Positions 16,484-25,485 of a stretch of 64,000 nt of DNA are shown piece after piece (position 1 is the stretch's first letter; the number at the start of each line of letters is the position of its first letter). A model generated the notes under the pieces. It worked only from the letters and a program-made list of their open reading frames with translations. It was not told the origin of the DNA and ran no database searches. This DNA comes from Actinopolymorpha pittospori. GTDB lineage: Bacteria > Actinomycetota > Actinomycetes > Propionibacteriales > Actinopolymorphaceae. The translations under genes were made by a program, and so were the position numbers. The DNA is taken from the NCBI RefSeq assembly GCF_014873875.1, contig NZ_JADBEM010000001.1:8308001-8372000 (forward strand), given 5' to 3'.

Positions 16484-19400
16484 GTGCCCGACGTCCTCGA
16501 ACGCTTCTCACCGGCGACCAGGGAGTGGTTCCGCTCCTCCTTCGCCGCGCCTACGCCTGCCCAGCAGGGCGCCTGGGACGCCATCGGCAACGGAGCGCAC
16601 AGTCTCGTCGTGGCCCCCACCGGCTCGGGCAAGACCCTCGCGGCGTTCCTGTCGGCCCTCGACCGGCTCGCCAGCCAGCCGCGGCCGACCGACCCGAAGC
16701 GCCGCTGCCGGGTCCTCTACGTCTCGCCGCTGAAGGCGCTCGCGGTCGACATCGAACGCAACCTTCGCGCACCCCTCGCGGGCATCCGCCACACCGCCGC
16801 CCGGCTGGGCCAGCCGGAGCCGCAGATCGCCGTGGCCGTCCGCTCCGGCGACACGCCGGCCGAGGAGCGCCGTAGGTTCGCGCGCACGCCGGCCGACATC
16901 CTGATCACGACCCCGGAGTCGCTGTTCCTGCTGCTGACCTCCCAGGCGCGAGACGCCCTGCGCGGGATCGAGACGGTGATCGTCGACGAGGTGCACGCGG
17001 TCGCCGGCACCAAGCGCGGCGCCCACCTCGCGCTGTCCCTGGAGCGGCTCGACGCCCTTCTCACCAGCCCCGTCGACCCCGACGGTCCCGACGGCAGAAG
17101 TGGCGACGGCGACGCCGGCAACGACGGCGGCGGGCGACCAGCCCAGCGGATCGGGCTGTCCGCGACCGTACGCCCGGTGGAGGAGGTCGCGCGGTTCCTC
17201 GGAGGATCGGCCCCGGTGACCGTGGTCAACCCGCCCTACGCCAAGGAGTTCGACCTCCGGGTGGTCGTCCCGGTCGAGGACATGGGCGAGCTCGGCCAGC
17301 CGCTGCCTCCCGAGGAACAGTTGGGTGCGGCGGCCGGTCAGGAGCGCAAGTCGTCGATCTGGCCGCACGTCGAGGAGCGGGTCACCGACCTGGTGGAGCA
17401 GCAACGGTCGACGCTGGTGTTCGCCAACTCACGCCGGCTCGCCGAGCGTCTGACCGCCCGCCTCAACGAGATCGCCGAAGAACGCCGGGAGGACGCACCC
17501 ACCCGGGTGATCGGCAGCCCGGCGGCAATGATGGGCGCCTCCGGTGCCGCCGCGGGCGCCCCCGAGATCCTCGCCCGCGCCCACCACGGCTCGGTGAGCA
17601 AGGAGCAGCGGGCCCTCATCGAGGACGACCTCAAGTCGGGCCGGCTCCCCTGTGTGGTCGCGACCAGCAGCCTGGAGTTGGGCATCGACATGGGCGCGGT
17701 CGACCTGGTCGTGCAGGTCGAGGCACCACCGTCGGTCGCGAGCGGCCTGCAACGGGTCGGCCGCGCGGGTCACCAGGTCGGCGCCGTCTCCAAGGGCGTG
17801 ATCTTCCCGAAGTTCCGCGGTGACCTCGTGGCCACCGCCGTGGTGGCCGACCGGATGCGATCCGGGCAGATCGAGGCGCTCCGGGTCCCGGCCAATCCGC
17901 TCGACGTCCTCGCCCAGCAGATCGTGTCCGCCGTGTGCGTCGATTCCTGGCAGGTCGACGACCTCTACGACGTCATACGCCGGGCGGCGCCGTTCCGTTC
18001 GCTGCCCCGGTCGGCCTACGACGCGGTCCTCGACATGCTCGCCGGGCGCTATCCCTCCGACGAGTTCGCCGAACTGCGCCCCCGGCTGGTGTGGGACCGT
18101 GTCGCGGGCACCCTGACCGCGCGGCCCGGAGCGCAGCGGCTCGCGGTGACGAGCGGCGGCACGATCCCCGACCGCGGACTCTTCGGCGTCTTCCTGGTCG
18201 GTGAGAAGGCCAGCCGGGTCGGTGAGCTCGACGAGGAGATGGTCTACGAGTCGCGCACCGGTGACGTGTTCACCCTCGGCGCCTCGTCCTGGCGGATCGA
18301 GGACATCACCCACGACCGGGTGCTCGTCTCGCCGGCCCCCGGCCAGCCGGGCCGGTTGCCGTTCTGGAAGGGCGACACCCTGGGCCGGCCGGCCGAGCTG
18401 GGCCAGGCCATCGGAGCGTTCGTGCGCGGCCTCGGCCGGCGCGGGCCCGAGGAGGCCCGCGAACAGGTCCGTCAATCCGGCCTTGACGAGTGGGCCGCCG
18501 ACAACCTGGTCTCCTACCTCGAGGAGCAGAAACAGGCCACCCGCCATGTCCCTGACGACCGCACGATCGTCGTCGAGCGCTTCCGGGACGAGCTCGGCGA
18601 CTGGCGGGTCTGTGTCCACACGCCCTTCGGTGGCGGTGTGCACGCGCCGTGGGCCCTCGCGATCGGGGCCAGGCTGCGCGAGCGTTACGGCGTCGACGTC
18701 CAGTCCGTCCACGCCGACGACGGGATCGTGCTCCGTATCCCCGACACCGAGGACGTTCCGCCCGGCGCGGAGCTCGCGGTCTTCGACGCCGAGGAGATCG
18801 AGCAGATCGTCACCGACGAACTCGGCGGGTCGGCGTTGTTCGCGTCCCGGTTCCGGGAGTGCGCGGCCCGCGCGCTGTTGCTCCCCCGTCGCGACCCGCG
18901 CCGTCGCACGCCGCTGTGGCAGCAGCGCCAGCGCTCCGCGCAGCTGCTCGCGGTCGCCGGGAAGTACGCCTCGTTCCCGATCGTGTTGGAGACCGTCCGC
19001 GAGTGCCTGCAGGACGTCTACGACCTGCCGGGCCTGGTGGAGCTGCTGCGCGGCATCGCCTCCCGGCGGATCCGGGTCGCCGAGGTCGAGACCACCGAGC
19101 CGTCACCGTTCGCGAAGTCGCTGACCTTCGGCTACATCGCCGCGTTCATGTACGAAGGCGACGCGCCACTGGCCGAACGCAAGGCCGCCGCGCTCGCGCT
19201 CGACAAGTCCCTGCTGGCCGAGCTTCTCGGCAACACCGAGTTGCGCGACCTGCTCGACCCCGAGGTCGTCGCCCGCACCGAGGCCGAGCTGCAACGCCTC
19301 GTTCCCGACCGCCGCTGCCGAAGCGTCGAGGAGGTCGCCGACCTGCTGCGCCTGCTCGGACCGCTCACCACCGCCGAGATCGAGCGACGCAGTGTCGAAC

Positions 19401-21277
19401 CCGACCGCGTCGCGGACTGGCTCGCCGAGCTCGCGCAGGCACGCCGGGTGATCGCGTTCCGCGGCCCCGCTTCCGGCGCGGAGGAGCGCTGGGCCGCCGT
19501 GGAGGACGCCGCCCGGCTGCGGGACGCGCTCGGCATCCCGCTGCCCGTCGGTGTGCCCGACGCGTTCACCGAACCCGTCGCCGACCCGATGGGTGACCTG
19601 GTGGCGCGCTACGCCCGAACCCACGGTCCCTTCCACGCGGCCGAGGTGGCGGCGCGGTTCGGTCTCGGCGTCGCGGTGGTCATGGACACCCTGCGCCGGT
19701 TGAGCGGCGAGGGCCGGGTGGTGGAGGGGGCGTTCCGGCCCGCGGGTGAGGTCACGTCCCTACCGTCCCTCGGCGACCAGCCGGTCATCGCCGGCGGACA
19801 CGGCACGGAGTGGTGTGACGCGGGCGTGCTGCGGATGCTGCGCCGGCGTTCGCTCGCGGCGCTGCGCAGCGAGGTGGAGCCGGTCGATCCCGCGGCACTC
19901 GCGCGGTTCCTGCCCGCCTGGCAGCACGTCGGGGGTCGGCTGCGCGGCACCGACGGCGTGCTCCGCGTGGTCGAGCAACTCGCGGGCTGCGCCGTACCCG
20001 CCTCGGCCCTGGAACGCCTCGTCCTCGCCACCCGGGTCCCCGACTACTCACCCGCGATGCTCGACGAGCTCACCGCCTCCGGCGAGGTCATCTGGTCCGG
20101 GCACGGATCGCTGCCCGGCACCGACGGCTGGATCTCCCTGCACCTGGCCGACACCGCCGACCTGACGCTGCCCGACCCCGACCCGGACTTCGAGGCCGGA
20201 CCGGTGCACGCCGCCCTCCTCGAGATTCTCGACTCGGGCGGAGGATTCTTCTTCCGCCCGCTGGCCAACGCCGTCCAGGCGAAGCTCGGCACCCCCGACG
20301 GAGGTTCCGGAGTCGCCGTCGACGACCAACTGCTCGTCACGGCCCTGTGGGACCTCGTCTGGGCCGGCCACCTCACCGGCGACACGCTCTCGCCGCTTCG
20401 CACGCTGATCGGCAGCGGCTCCTCGGCGCACCGGGCCCGGCGCGGCCCGCCACGGGCCCGCTTCGCCTCCGGCCGCACCGGGCTGCGTGGTCGCGGACGG
20501 CCCGCCCTGCCGAGCCGGACCGGACCCCCCACCGCCGCCGGACGCTGGTCCCTGCTGCCCGAACGCGACCCCGATCCCACCCGGCGCGCCCATGCGGCCG
20601 CCGAGGCGCTGCTCGACCGGCATGGCGTGCTGACCCGGGGCGCGGTCGTCGCCGAGCGGATACCGGGCGGCTTCTCCTCCGTCTACCAGGTGCTCTCGGT
20701 CTTCGAGGAGTCCGGCCGCTGCCGGCGGGGCTACTTCGTCGCCGGTCTGGGTGCCGCGCAGTTCGGCGCACCGGGCGCGGTCGACCGGCTACGCGCCCTG
20801 GGTGATCCTGCTCGCGACCACGACTCCGCGCCCGCCAGCGCGTCCTCCCGAGACACCGCCGACACCTCCAACCGGACCCTCGTACTCGCCGCGACCGACC
20901 CAGCCAACGCCTACGGCGCGGCGCTGCCGTGGCCGACCCGGCCCGATCGTGGCGCGGAGGAGCAGCGCGGCCACCGGCCGGGCCGCAAGGCCGGTGCCCT
21001 GGTCGTCCTCGTCGACGGCGAACTCGTCCTCTACGTCGAGCGTGGTGGACGAACGCTCCTCACCTGGTCGGAGGAGCCTGACGTCCTGCAACCCGCGGTT
21101 GACGCCCTCGCGCTGGCGGTGCACGACGGCGTACTCGGCCGGCTGAGCGTCGAACGGGTCGACGGCGAGGCCATCCTGCGGCCACACGGCCACCCCGAAG
21201 GCGAGAGCCCATTGGCGGTCGCGCTCGCCGCCGCGGGCTTCCACGTGACACCACGCGGACTCCGGCTGCGCGGCTGA
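16484..21277 (+). CDS. lhr: Lhr-family ATP-dependent helicase
   Basis: A 1597-residue superfamily 2 helicase, the long Lhr of actinobacteria. Walker A is APTGSGKT near residue 44, the DEVH box (VDEVHAVAG) near 168, then SATV, with the second RecA domain ending near HQVGAVSKG and the winged-helix and beta-barrel Lhr core to about residue 850. The remaining half is the Lhr C-terminal region known to form a large oligomeric domain. It translocates 3'-5' on single-stranded DNA and unwinds RNA:DNA hybrids in DNA repair. The GTG at 16484 has only a weak ribosome site. A low-complexity Arg/Pro patch near residues 1305-1350 is probably a linker. Confidence 0.93.
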   Translation: MPDVLERFSPATREWFRSSFAAPTPAQQGAWDAIGNGAHSLVVAPTGSGKTLAAFLSALDRLASQPRPTDPKRRCRVLYVSPLKALAVDIERNLRAPLAGIRHTAARLGQPEPQIAVAVRSGDTPAEERRRFARTPADILITTPESLFLLLTSQARDALRGIETVIVDEVHAVAGTKRGAHLALSLERLDALLTSPVDPDGPDGRSGDGDAGNDGGGRPAQRIGLSATVRPVEEVARFLGGSAPVTVVNPPYAKEFDLRVVVPVEDMGELGQPLPPEEQLGAAAGQERKSSIWPHVEERVTDLVEQQRSTLVFANSRRLAERLTARLNEIAEERREDAPTRVIGSPAAMMGASGAAAGAPEILARAHHGSVSKEQRALIEDDLKSGRLPCVVATSSLELGIDMGAVDLVVQVEAPPSVASGLQRVGRAGHQVGAVSKGVIFPKFRGDLVATAVVADRMRSGQIEALRVPANPLDVLAQQIVSAVCVDSWQVDDLYDVIRRAAPFRSLPRSAYDAVLDMLAGRYPSDEFAELRPRLVWDRVAGTLTARPGAQRLAVTSGGTIPDRGLFGVFLVGEKASRVGELDEEMVYESRTGDVFTLGASSWRIEDITHDRVLVSPAPGQPGRLPFWKGDTLGRPAELGQAIGAFVRGLGRRGPEEAREQVRQSGLDEWAADNLVSYLEEQKQATRHVPDDRTIVVERFRDELGDWRVCVHTPFGGGVHAPWALAIGARLRERYGVDVQSVHADDGIVLRIPDTEDVPPGAELAVFDAEEIEQIVTDELGGSALFASRFRECAARALLLPRRDPRRRTPLWQQRQRSAQLLAVAGKYASFPIVLETVRECLQDVYDLPGLVELLRGIASRRIRVAEVETTEPSPFAKSLTFGYIAAFMYEGDAPLAERKAAALALDKSLLAELLGNTELRDLLDPEVVARTEAELQRLVPDRRCRSVEEVADLLRLLGPLTTAEIERRSVEPDRVADWLAELAQARRVIAFRGPASGAEERWAAVEDAARLRDALGIPLPVGVPDAFTEPVADPMGDLVARYARTHGPFHAAEVAARFGLGVAVVMDTLRRLSGEGRVVEGAFRPAGEVTSLPSLGDQPVIAGGHGTEWCDAGVLRMLRRRSLAALRSEVEPVDPAALARFLPAWQHVGGRLRGTDGVLRVVEQLAGCAVPASALERLVLATRVPDYSPAMLDELTASGEVIWSGHGSLPGTDGWISLHLADTADLTLPDPDPDFEAGPVHAALLEILDSGGGFFFRPLANAVQAKLGTPDGGSGVAVDDQLLVTALWDLVWAGHLTGDTLSPLRTLIGSGSSAHRARRGPPRARFASGRTGLRGRGRPALPSRTGPPTAAGRWSLLPERDPDPTRRAHAAAEALLDRHGVLTRGAVVAERIPGGFSSVYQVLSVFEESGRCRRGYFVAGLGAAQFGAPGAVDRLRALGDPARDHDSAPASASSRDTADTSNRTLVLAATDPANAYGAALPWPTRPDRGAEEQRGHRPGRKAGALVVLVDGELVLYVERGGRTLLTWSEEPDVLQPAVDALALAVHDGVLGRLSVERVDGEAILRPHGHPEGESPLAVALAAAGFHVTPRGLRLRG

Positions 21278-21296
21278 CCGGCGGCAACCGGTCAGC
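21273..21296. terminator. short hairpin between convergent lhr and glycosyltransferase genes
   Basis: A 9-bp stem (21273-21281, GCTGACCGG, with 21288-21296) around a 6-base loop spans both stop codons of the convergent genes, which are only 14 bases apart. Confidence 0.5.
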
Positions 21297-22551
21297 GCTG
21301 GGGTCGCACCGCCTCGACGACCCGGGCGGCGCCATCCTCGGTGCGGACGCGTTCAGCGATGGCGGCGGCCCGCTCCCGGTACGACCGGTCGGTCACCGCG
21401 CGCCGGATCAGGTCGGCCAGCCGATCGGGCGACAACGTTCTCATCGGCGTCCAGCCAGGACTCACCCCCAGCTTGACCAGCCGTTCGGACCAGAACTGCT
21501 GGTCGCCCAGGATCGGCATCGGCACCGCCGGCACACCCGCCCGGACCCCCGCCCCTGTCGTCCCCGCCCCGCCGTGGTGCACGACCGCGGCCATCCTGGG
21601 GAACAGCCACTCGTGTGGCACGTCGCCGACGGTGATCACGTCGTCGCCGGCGCCGGTCAGGGTCGACCAGCCCGACTGGATCACCGCTCGCACCTTCGCC
21701 TCACGCAGCGCGGCCGAGACCGTCCCGGCCAACCGCTCACCCGTGCTGCCGGTCATGCTGCCGAACCCGATGAACACCGGCGCCGGACCGGACTCCAGGA
21801 AGTCCACCAGTTCGGCCGCGGGCTTCCAGCCACGCGGGTACGGCGGCCACCAGTTGCCGACGACCTCCACGCCTGGGCGCCAGTCCGCCGGTCGGGGCAC
21901 GACGGACGGGCTGAAGCCGTGGTGGATCGGCCAGTTCTCGTCCCGGAGCATCTCCGCGCGTACCGCACCGAGGCCACTCGCCGGCAGGCCGAGCTTGCGC
22001 TGGAACTCCCGGAGTGGGCCGTCCATCTTCGTCCTGATCCGACGGGAGGCGGCGATGGCGAGTCGAGGGATGTTCCGGTTGCCCCATCGACCGAGGAACC
22101 GGACGTCGAACGACGGGAGCGGGAAGTCCGCAGTCGGCACGCTGGGGAAGAGCTCGAGCGCCATGCCCGGGATACCCAGGGCCTTGGCGGCGAGGTAACC
22201 GTGCCAGAGCGCGGTCCGCTGGAGCAGCAGGATGTCCGCGCCGTGGGCGGCGGACAGGACACCTTCGCCCATCTCCTGCAGGAGCCGCATGCCCATCTGG
22301 ATGTTGGTCCGCATGGCGGCGAACCTGCCGGTCCCTCCGCGCTGCCACTGCTGCCCCTCCTCCGACCCGAGGAGCGCGCGGGTGTCCCCCGGTATCCACC
22401 GGTACTCGCATCCCACGTCGCGGACCGTCTCGGCGAACGCCTCCTGGGTGGCGATCGCGACGTCGCGGCCTGCCGCCTTCAACCGCGCTCCCAGGCCGGC
22501 GTACGGAACGACGTCGCCGCGGGAGCCGCTGGTGATGATGACAACCTTCAT
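21292..22551 (-). CDS. GT1-family glycosyltransferase (UGT/MGT-like)
   Basis: A 419-residue GT-B enzyme. The N-terminus VVIITSGSRGDVVPYAGLG is typical of GT28/sterol-glucosyltransferase-like enzymes, and the donor-binding C-terminal signature reads VHHGGAGTTGAGVRAGVP with a following GDQQFW. Such enzymes move a sugar from UDP- or dTDP-sugar onto a lipophilic acceptor, for example macrolides, sterols or polyphenols. AGGAAG precedes the ATG. It lies 120 bases downstream of a MarR-type regulator on the same strand, so an inducible detoxification role is a reasonable inference; natural-product biosynthesis is less likely because no other biosynthetic gene is adjacent. Confidence 0.85.
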   Translation of the reverse strand: MKVVIITSGSRGDVVPYAGLGARLKAAGRDVAIATQEAFAETVRDVGCEYRWIPGDTRALLGSEEGQQWQRGGTGRFAAMRTNIQMGMRLLQEMGEGVLSAAHGADILLLQRTALWHGYLAAKALGIPGMALELFPSVPTADFPLPSFDVRFLGRWGNRNIPRLAIAASRRIRTKMDGPLREFQRKLGLPASGLGAVRAEMLRDENWPIHHGFSPSVVPRPADWRPGVEVVGNWWPPYPRGWKPAAELVDFLESGPAPVFIGFGSMTGSTGERLAGTVSAALREAKVRAVIQSGWSTLTGAGDDVITVGDVPHEWLFPRMAAVVHHGGAGTTGAGVRAGVPAVPMPILGDQQFWSERLVKLGVSPGWTPMRTLSPDRLADLIRRAVTDRSYRERAAAIAERVRTEDGAARVVEAVRPQR

Positions 22552-22671
22552 GTCTTCCTGTGCTTTCGCTGGATCGATGCCCGACCACGGACGTGGCGCC
22601 GCGAGGGCGCGGGTGGTCGCGGCGCGCGCGAACCGCGCGACCGGCATGAGCTCGTTACCGGAGTGAGCGTG

Positions 22672-23130
22672 TCACCGACGCTGCCCAGGAGGCTCCGTCA
22701 GCAGGACGATCGAGAGTTGGGCGGAGCGAATGCGTCGCGTCCGCGTCTCGTCGTCCCCGCCCAGTTTCAGGCCCTCCTCGGCGATCTCGCCGAAGGCCGC
22801 GAACGCTGCCAGCCGCCGGCGGACGACCTTCTCGAAAGCGTCGTCCTCGATGCGGTAGTAGGCGGTCCGCTCCCCGAGCCGGGTCTGTCTGCGCACCAGA
22901 CCGACGGAGGTCAGCAGCCGCATGTTGGAGGTCATGGACGCGCGGCTCGCACCGATCGCGTCCGCGATCTCGCCGACCGACTGCTCGGGTGGCTCGCAGA
23001 TGAGCAGCCAGCCGAGGATGCGGCCGGTGATCGGCGCCAGTCCCCAGGCCTCGCTGCAGAACGTCGCCACACTCTCGACCCAGGCGAGGAGCTGTTCCCG
23101 ATCCGCGTCGTCGGGTGGCTGCGGCACCAT
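22672..23130 (-). CDS. MarR/GbsR-type transcriptional regulator
   Basis: A 152-residue winged-helix protein. The helix-turn-helix is at about residues 45-75 (SVGEIADAIGASRASMTSNMR), followed by the wing VRRQTRLGERTAYYRI, and a C-terminal helical stretch for dimerisation. The start is fixed by AGGAG seven bases before the ATG; upstream in-frame codons have no such site. It precedes a glycosyltransferase gene and follows a large palindrome, the standard layout of an autoregulated drug- or solute-responsive repressor. Confidence 0.85.
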   Translation of the reverse strand: MVPQPPDDADREQLLAWVESVATFCSEAWGLAPITGRILGWLLICEPPEQSVGEIADAIGASRASMTSNMRLLTSVGLVRRQTRLGERTAYYRIEDDAFEKVVRRRLAAFAAFGEIAEEGLKLGGDDETRTRRIRSAQLSIVLLTEPPGQRR

Positions 23131-23205
23131 GATCACTCCTGACGGGTCGCGGCGACGATCATCACGCAGGTCACCGGCTGGCCCTGAAGTGGGACCACGA
23201 GTGTC

Positions 23206-23253
23206 TGTCGTGGCTAGCAATTTCAGCTTAGACTGAAATTACTAGCCACGACA
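23206..23253. promoter_or_regulatory. 48-bp near-perfect palindrome, probable MarR-type operator
   Basis: The left arm 23206-23226 and right arm 23233-23253 are complementary over 21 bases with one mismatch, around a 6-base centre. Each half carries AATTTCAG next to a CTAG-containing segment. It lies 76 bases upstream of the MarR-type gene and is AT-rich against a very GC-rich background, so it is most likely the promoter operator of that gene; as RNA it would also form a strong hairpin. Confidence 0.75.
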
Positions 23254-23269
23254 ACCCCTCTGAAGGGGT
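23254..23269 (-). terminator. small hairpin after glpD
   Basis: ACCCCT and AGGGGT form a 6-bp stem with a 4-base loop, 30 bases beyond the glpD stop and directly next to the 48-bp palindrome. It may end the glpD transcript alone or together with that palindrome. Confidence 0.4.
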
Positions 23270-23299
23270 GATGGTTCGGGGTCGACGCCGCCCGCTCGG

Positions 23300-25018
23300 T
23301 CAGCTCAGGGCACGTCCCACGGCGAGCTTGCGGGTGTCGGGGGCAAGCAGGCGTTGCGCGTCGGCACTGAGGTCGTCGGGCTTGGTCTGCGACTCGCGCT
23401 CGGCCGCGACCCTGGCCTGGTAGACCTCCACCTCGTTGGCCGTCCGCGCGTCGTCCCAACCGAGGACGTCGGACACCAGCTCTGCTGCCTGCTGGGCGCT
23501 CTCGGTGCCGCGATGTGGCGTCTCGATCGAGATGCGGGTACGCCGGGCGAGCACGTCGTCCAGGTGCACCGCTGCCTCGTGCGTCGCGGCGTACCTCGCC
23601 TCCACCCGGAGGTACTCACCCGCGCCCGGCAGGGGTTCGAGCAACGTCGGGTCCTCATCGGCGAGCTCCATGAGCTCATCGACCAGCGAGCCGTAACGGT
23701 CGAGCAGCCGCTGCATCCGCCACACCGGCAGGCCGCGCTCGGCGGCGAGCGCGTCGACCTGGTTGATCAGCGCGTGGTAGCCCTCGGCGCCGACCAGCGG
23801 AACGTGCTCGGTCACCGACGGCGACAGGCTCTGACCGAGGTCTGGTCGAGCGGCGTCAATCGCGTCTTTCGCCATCACGCGGTAGGTGGTGTACTTGCCA
23901 CCCGCGATCGAGACCAGCCCCGGCAACGGGCGCGCCACCGCGTGCTCGCGGGAGAGCTGGCTCGTCTGCTCGGACTCTCCGGCGAGCAACGGTCGCAGGC
24001 CGGCGTAGACACCCTCGATGTCGTCGTGGGTCAGCGGCACCGCCAAGACCTCATTGACATGGCCGAGGATGTAGTCGAGGTCCGCCCGGCTCGCCGCGGG
24101 GTGCGCGCGGTCGAGGGTCCAGTCGGTGTCGGTCGTCCCGATGATCCAGTGGTTGCCCCACGGAATGACGAAGAGCACCGAGCGCTCGGTACGCAGGATG
24201 AGCCCCACCTCGGAGGCGATGCGGTCCCGCGGGACGAGGACGTGCACGCCCTTGGACGCGCGCACCTTGAAGCGTCCCCGGCCCCCGGTGAGCCGCTGGA
24301 TGTCGTCGGTCCAGACACCGCTGGCGTTGATCACGACCTTCGCGCGGATCGTGGTGGTGGCGCCGGAGTCGACGTCGCGGACATGCGCCCCGGTCACCCG
24401 CCCGCCCTCGTGGACGAAGCCGGTCACCTCCGTGGAGTTGCGGACCGCCGCGCCGTAGCGGGCCGCCGTCCGCACCACGGTGAGGGTGTGCCGGGCGTCG
24501 TCGGCCTGACCGTCGTAGTAGGTCACCGCTCCGACCAGTGCGTCCTGACGAAGGCCGGGGCTGAGCCTGAGCGCGCCGGTGCGGCTCAGGTGGCGGTGCC
24601 CGGGTACCGAGCGGCCGCGCCCCATCGTGTCGTACAGCACGAGGCCGGTCCCGACGTAGGGGCGCTCCCACAGCCGGTGCTGGAGCGGGTACATGAAGCG
24701 CACCGGCTTGACCAGGTGCGGCGCGATCCGGGTGAGCATGAGCTCGCGTTCCCTCAGCGCTTCCGCGACCAGGCCGAAGTTCATCTGCTCGAGGTAGCGC
24801 AGCCCGCCGTGGAACAGCTTGCTGGACCGGCTCGACGTACCGCTCGCGAAGTCACGCGCCTCGACCAGCGCGGTGTCCAGGCCACGGGTCACGGCGTCCA
24901 GCGCGGAGCCCGCGCCGGTGACGCCACCTCCCACCACGAGTACGTCGAAGGACTCCTCACCGAAGCGGCGCCAAGCCTGGGCACGCTCTTCCGGACCCAG
25001 TTTCGGGGAACTTCTCAC
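23300..25018 (-). CDS. glpD: FAD-dependent glycerol-3-phosphate dehydrogenase
   Basis: A 572-residue aerobic dehydrogenase that oxidises glycerol 3-phosphate to dihydroxyacetone phosphate at the membrane, passing electrons to quinone. The FAD site VLVVGGGVTGAGSALDAVTRG is near residue 27, with SSRSSKLFHGGLRYLEQ, the WIIGTTDTDW segment and the IAGGKYTTYRVMA motif typical of GlpD, and a C-terminal helical DAO_C domain. GTG 25018 follows a GAGGAGAGGG site. It diverges from glpK across a 467-base region. No glpF aquaglyceroporin is beside either gene. Confidence 0.95.
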   Translation of the reverse strand: MRSSPKLGPEERAQAWRRFGEESFDVLVVGGGVTGAGSALDAVTRGLDTALVEARDFASGTSSRSSKLFHGGLRYLEQMNFGLVAEALRERELMLTRIAPHLVKPVRFMYPLQHRLWERPYVGTGLVLYDTMGRGRSVPGHRHLSRTGALRLSPGLRQDALVGAVTYYDGQADDARHTLTVVRTAARYGAAVRNSTEVTGFVHEGGRVTGAHVRDVDSGATTTIRAKVVINASGVWTDDIQRLTGGRGRFKVRASKGVHVLVPRDRIASEVGLILRTERSVLFVIPWGNHWIIGTTDTDWTLDRAHPAASRADLDYILGHVNEVLAVPLTHDDIEGVYAGLRPLLAGESEQTSQLSREHAVARPLPGLVSIAGGKYTTYRVMAKDAIDAARPDLGQSLSPSVTEHVPLVGAEGYHALINQVDALAAERGLPVWRMQRLLDRYGSLVDELMELADEDPTLLEPLPGAGEYLRVEARYAATHEAAVHLDDVLARRTRISIETPHRGTESAQQAAELVSDVLGWDDARTANEVEVYQARVAAERESQTKPDDLSADAQRLLAPDTRKLAVGRALS

Positions 25019-25050
25019 ATCCCTCTCCTCGGCTGTGATTCGAGCGGTGC

Positions 25051-25071
25051 GCGGAAGTTGTCGACTTCCGC
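25051..25071. promoter_or_regulatory. inverted repeat upstream of glpD
   Basis: GCGGAAGT and ACTTCCGC flank a 5-base spacer, 33 bases before the glpD start codon. The position suits a repressor operator or a 5'-leader hairpin; the regulator is not in this window. Confidence 0.5.
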
Positions 25072-25277
25072 AGCGAATGATCGATGCAGTGGGCAGGATC
25101 GATCGAAGACGTTTCGGTCGAAAGTCGGACCGTCACCCGACTTCAGTCGATCGCCGGCACCTCTGGCCCGACGGGAGGTGAACCGATGGGGGCCATCCAC
25201 GTCGGACAGTGGCCACGCCGAAGCCGACGAAATCCGCCGTACGTCGGAAACGTCGAGTGGGTGGCGATCGATGGATC

Positions 25278-25433
25278 CTACGGGGACGACCGCGGCTCGG
25301 CGCGCATGACCTCCGCAGCGACACGGGTCGCAGCCTCCACCTTGCTCCACGTGGCCTCCCCACCGAAGCCACCGACCGGCGCCGCCGCCCTGATCGCGCG
25401 GGTTGCTGTCTGACATGCACCCTCCCAACGCAT
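25278..25433 (-). CDS. possible 51-residue small protein between glpD and glpK
   Basis: An ATG frame of 52 codons with mostly G/C third positions and an ordinary amino acid mix in its second half (GGEATWSKVEAATRVAAEV). There is no convincing ribosome binding site, and the plus-strand frames here are also open, so chance is a real alternative. It would be read toward glpD. I do not recognise it. Confidence 0.22.
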   Translation of the reverse strand: MRWEGACQTATRAIRAAAPVGGFGGEATWSKVEAATRVAAEVMRAEPRSSP

Positions 25434-25485
25434 CCCGGCGATACGTACGCTACCCCCGCACTCATCGAACCGAGTGGGAGCTCAC

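Larger units (their letters stand above)
25019..25485. other. 467-base divergent glpD/glpK control region
   Basis: This region must hold the promoters of both glycerol genes. It contains an 8-5-8 inverted repeat at 25051-25071 close to glpD and a near-palindromic TTTCGGTCGAAA around 25110. A short minus-strand frame (25278-25433) is the only candidate gene. I found no obvious GylR/IclR consensus. Confidence 0.5.

Noticed and set aside
23354..25309. 651-codon plus-strand frame opposite glpD
   Set aside because: Shadow of a highly conserved glpD gene.
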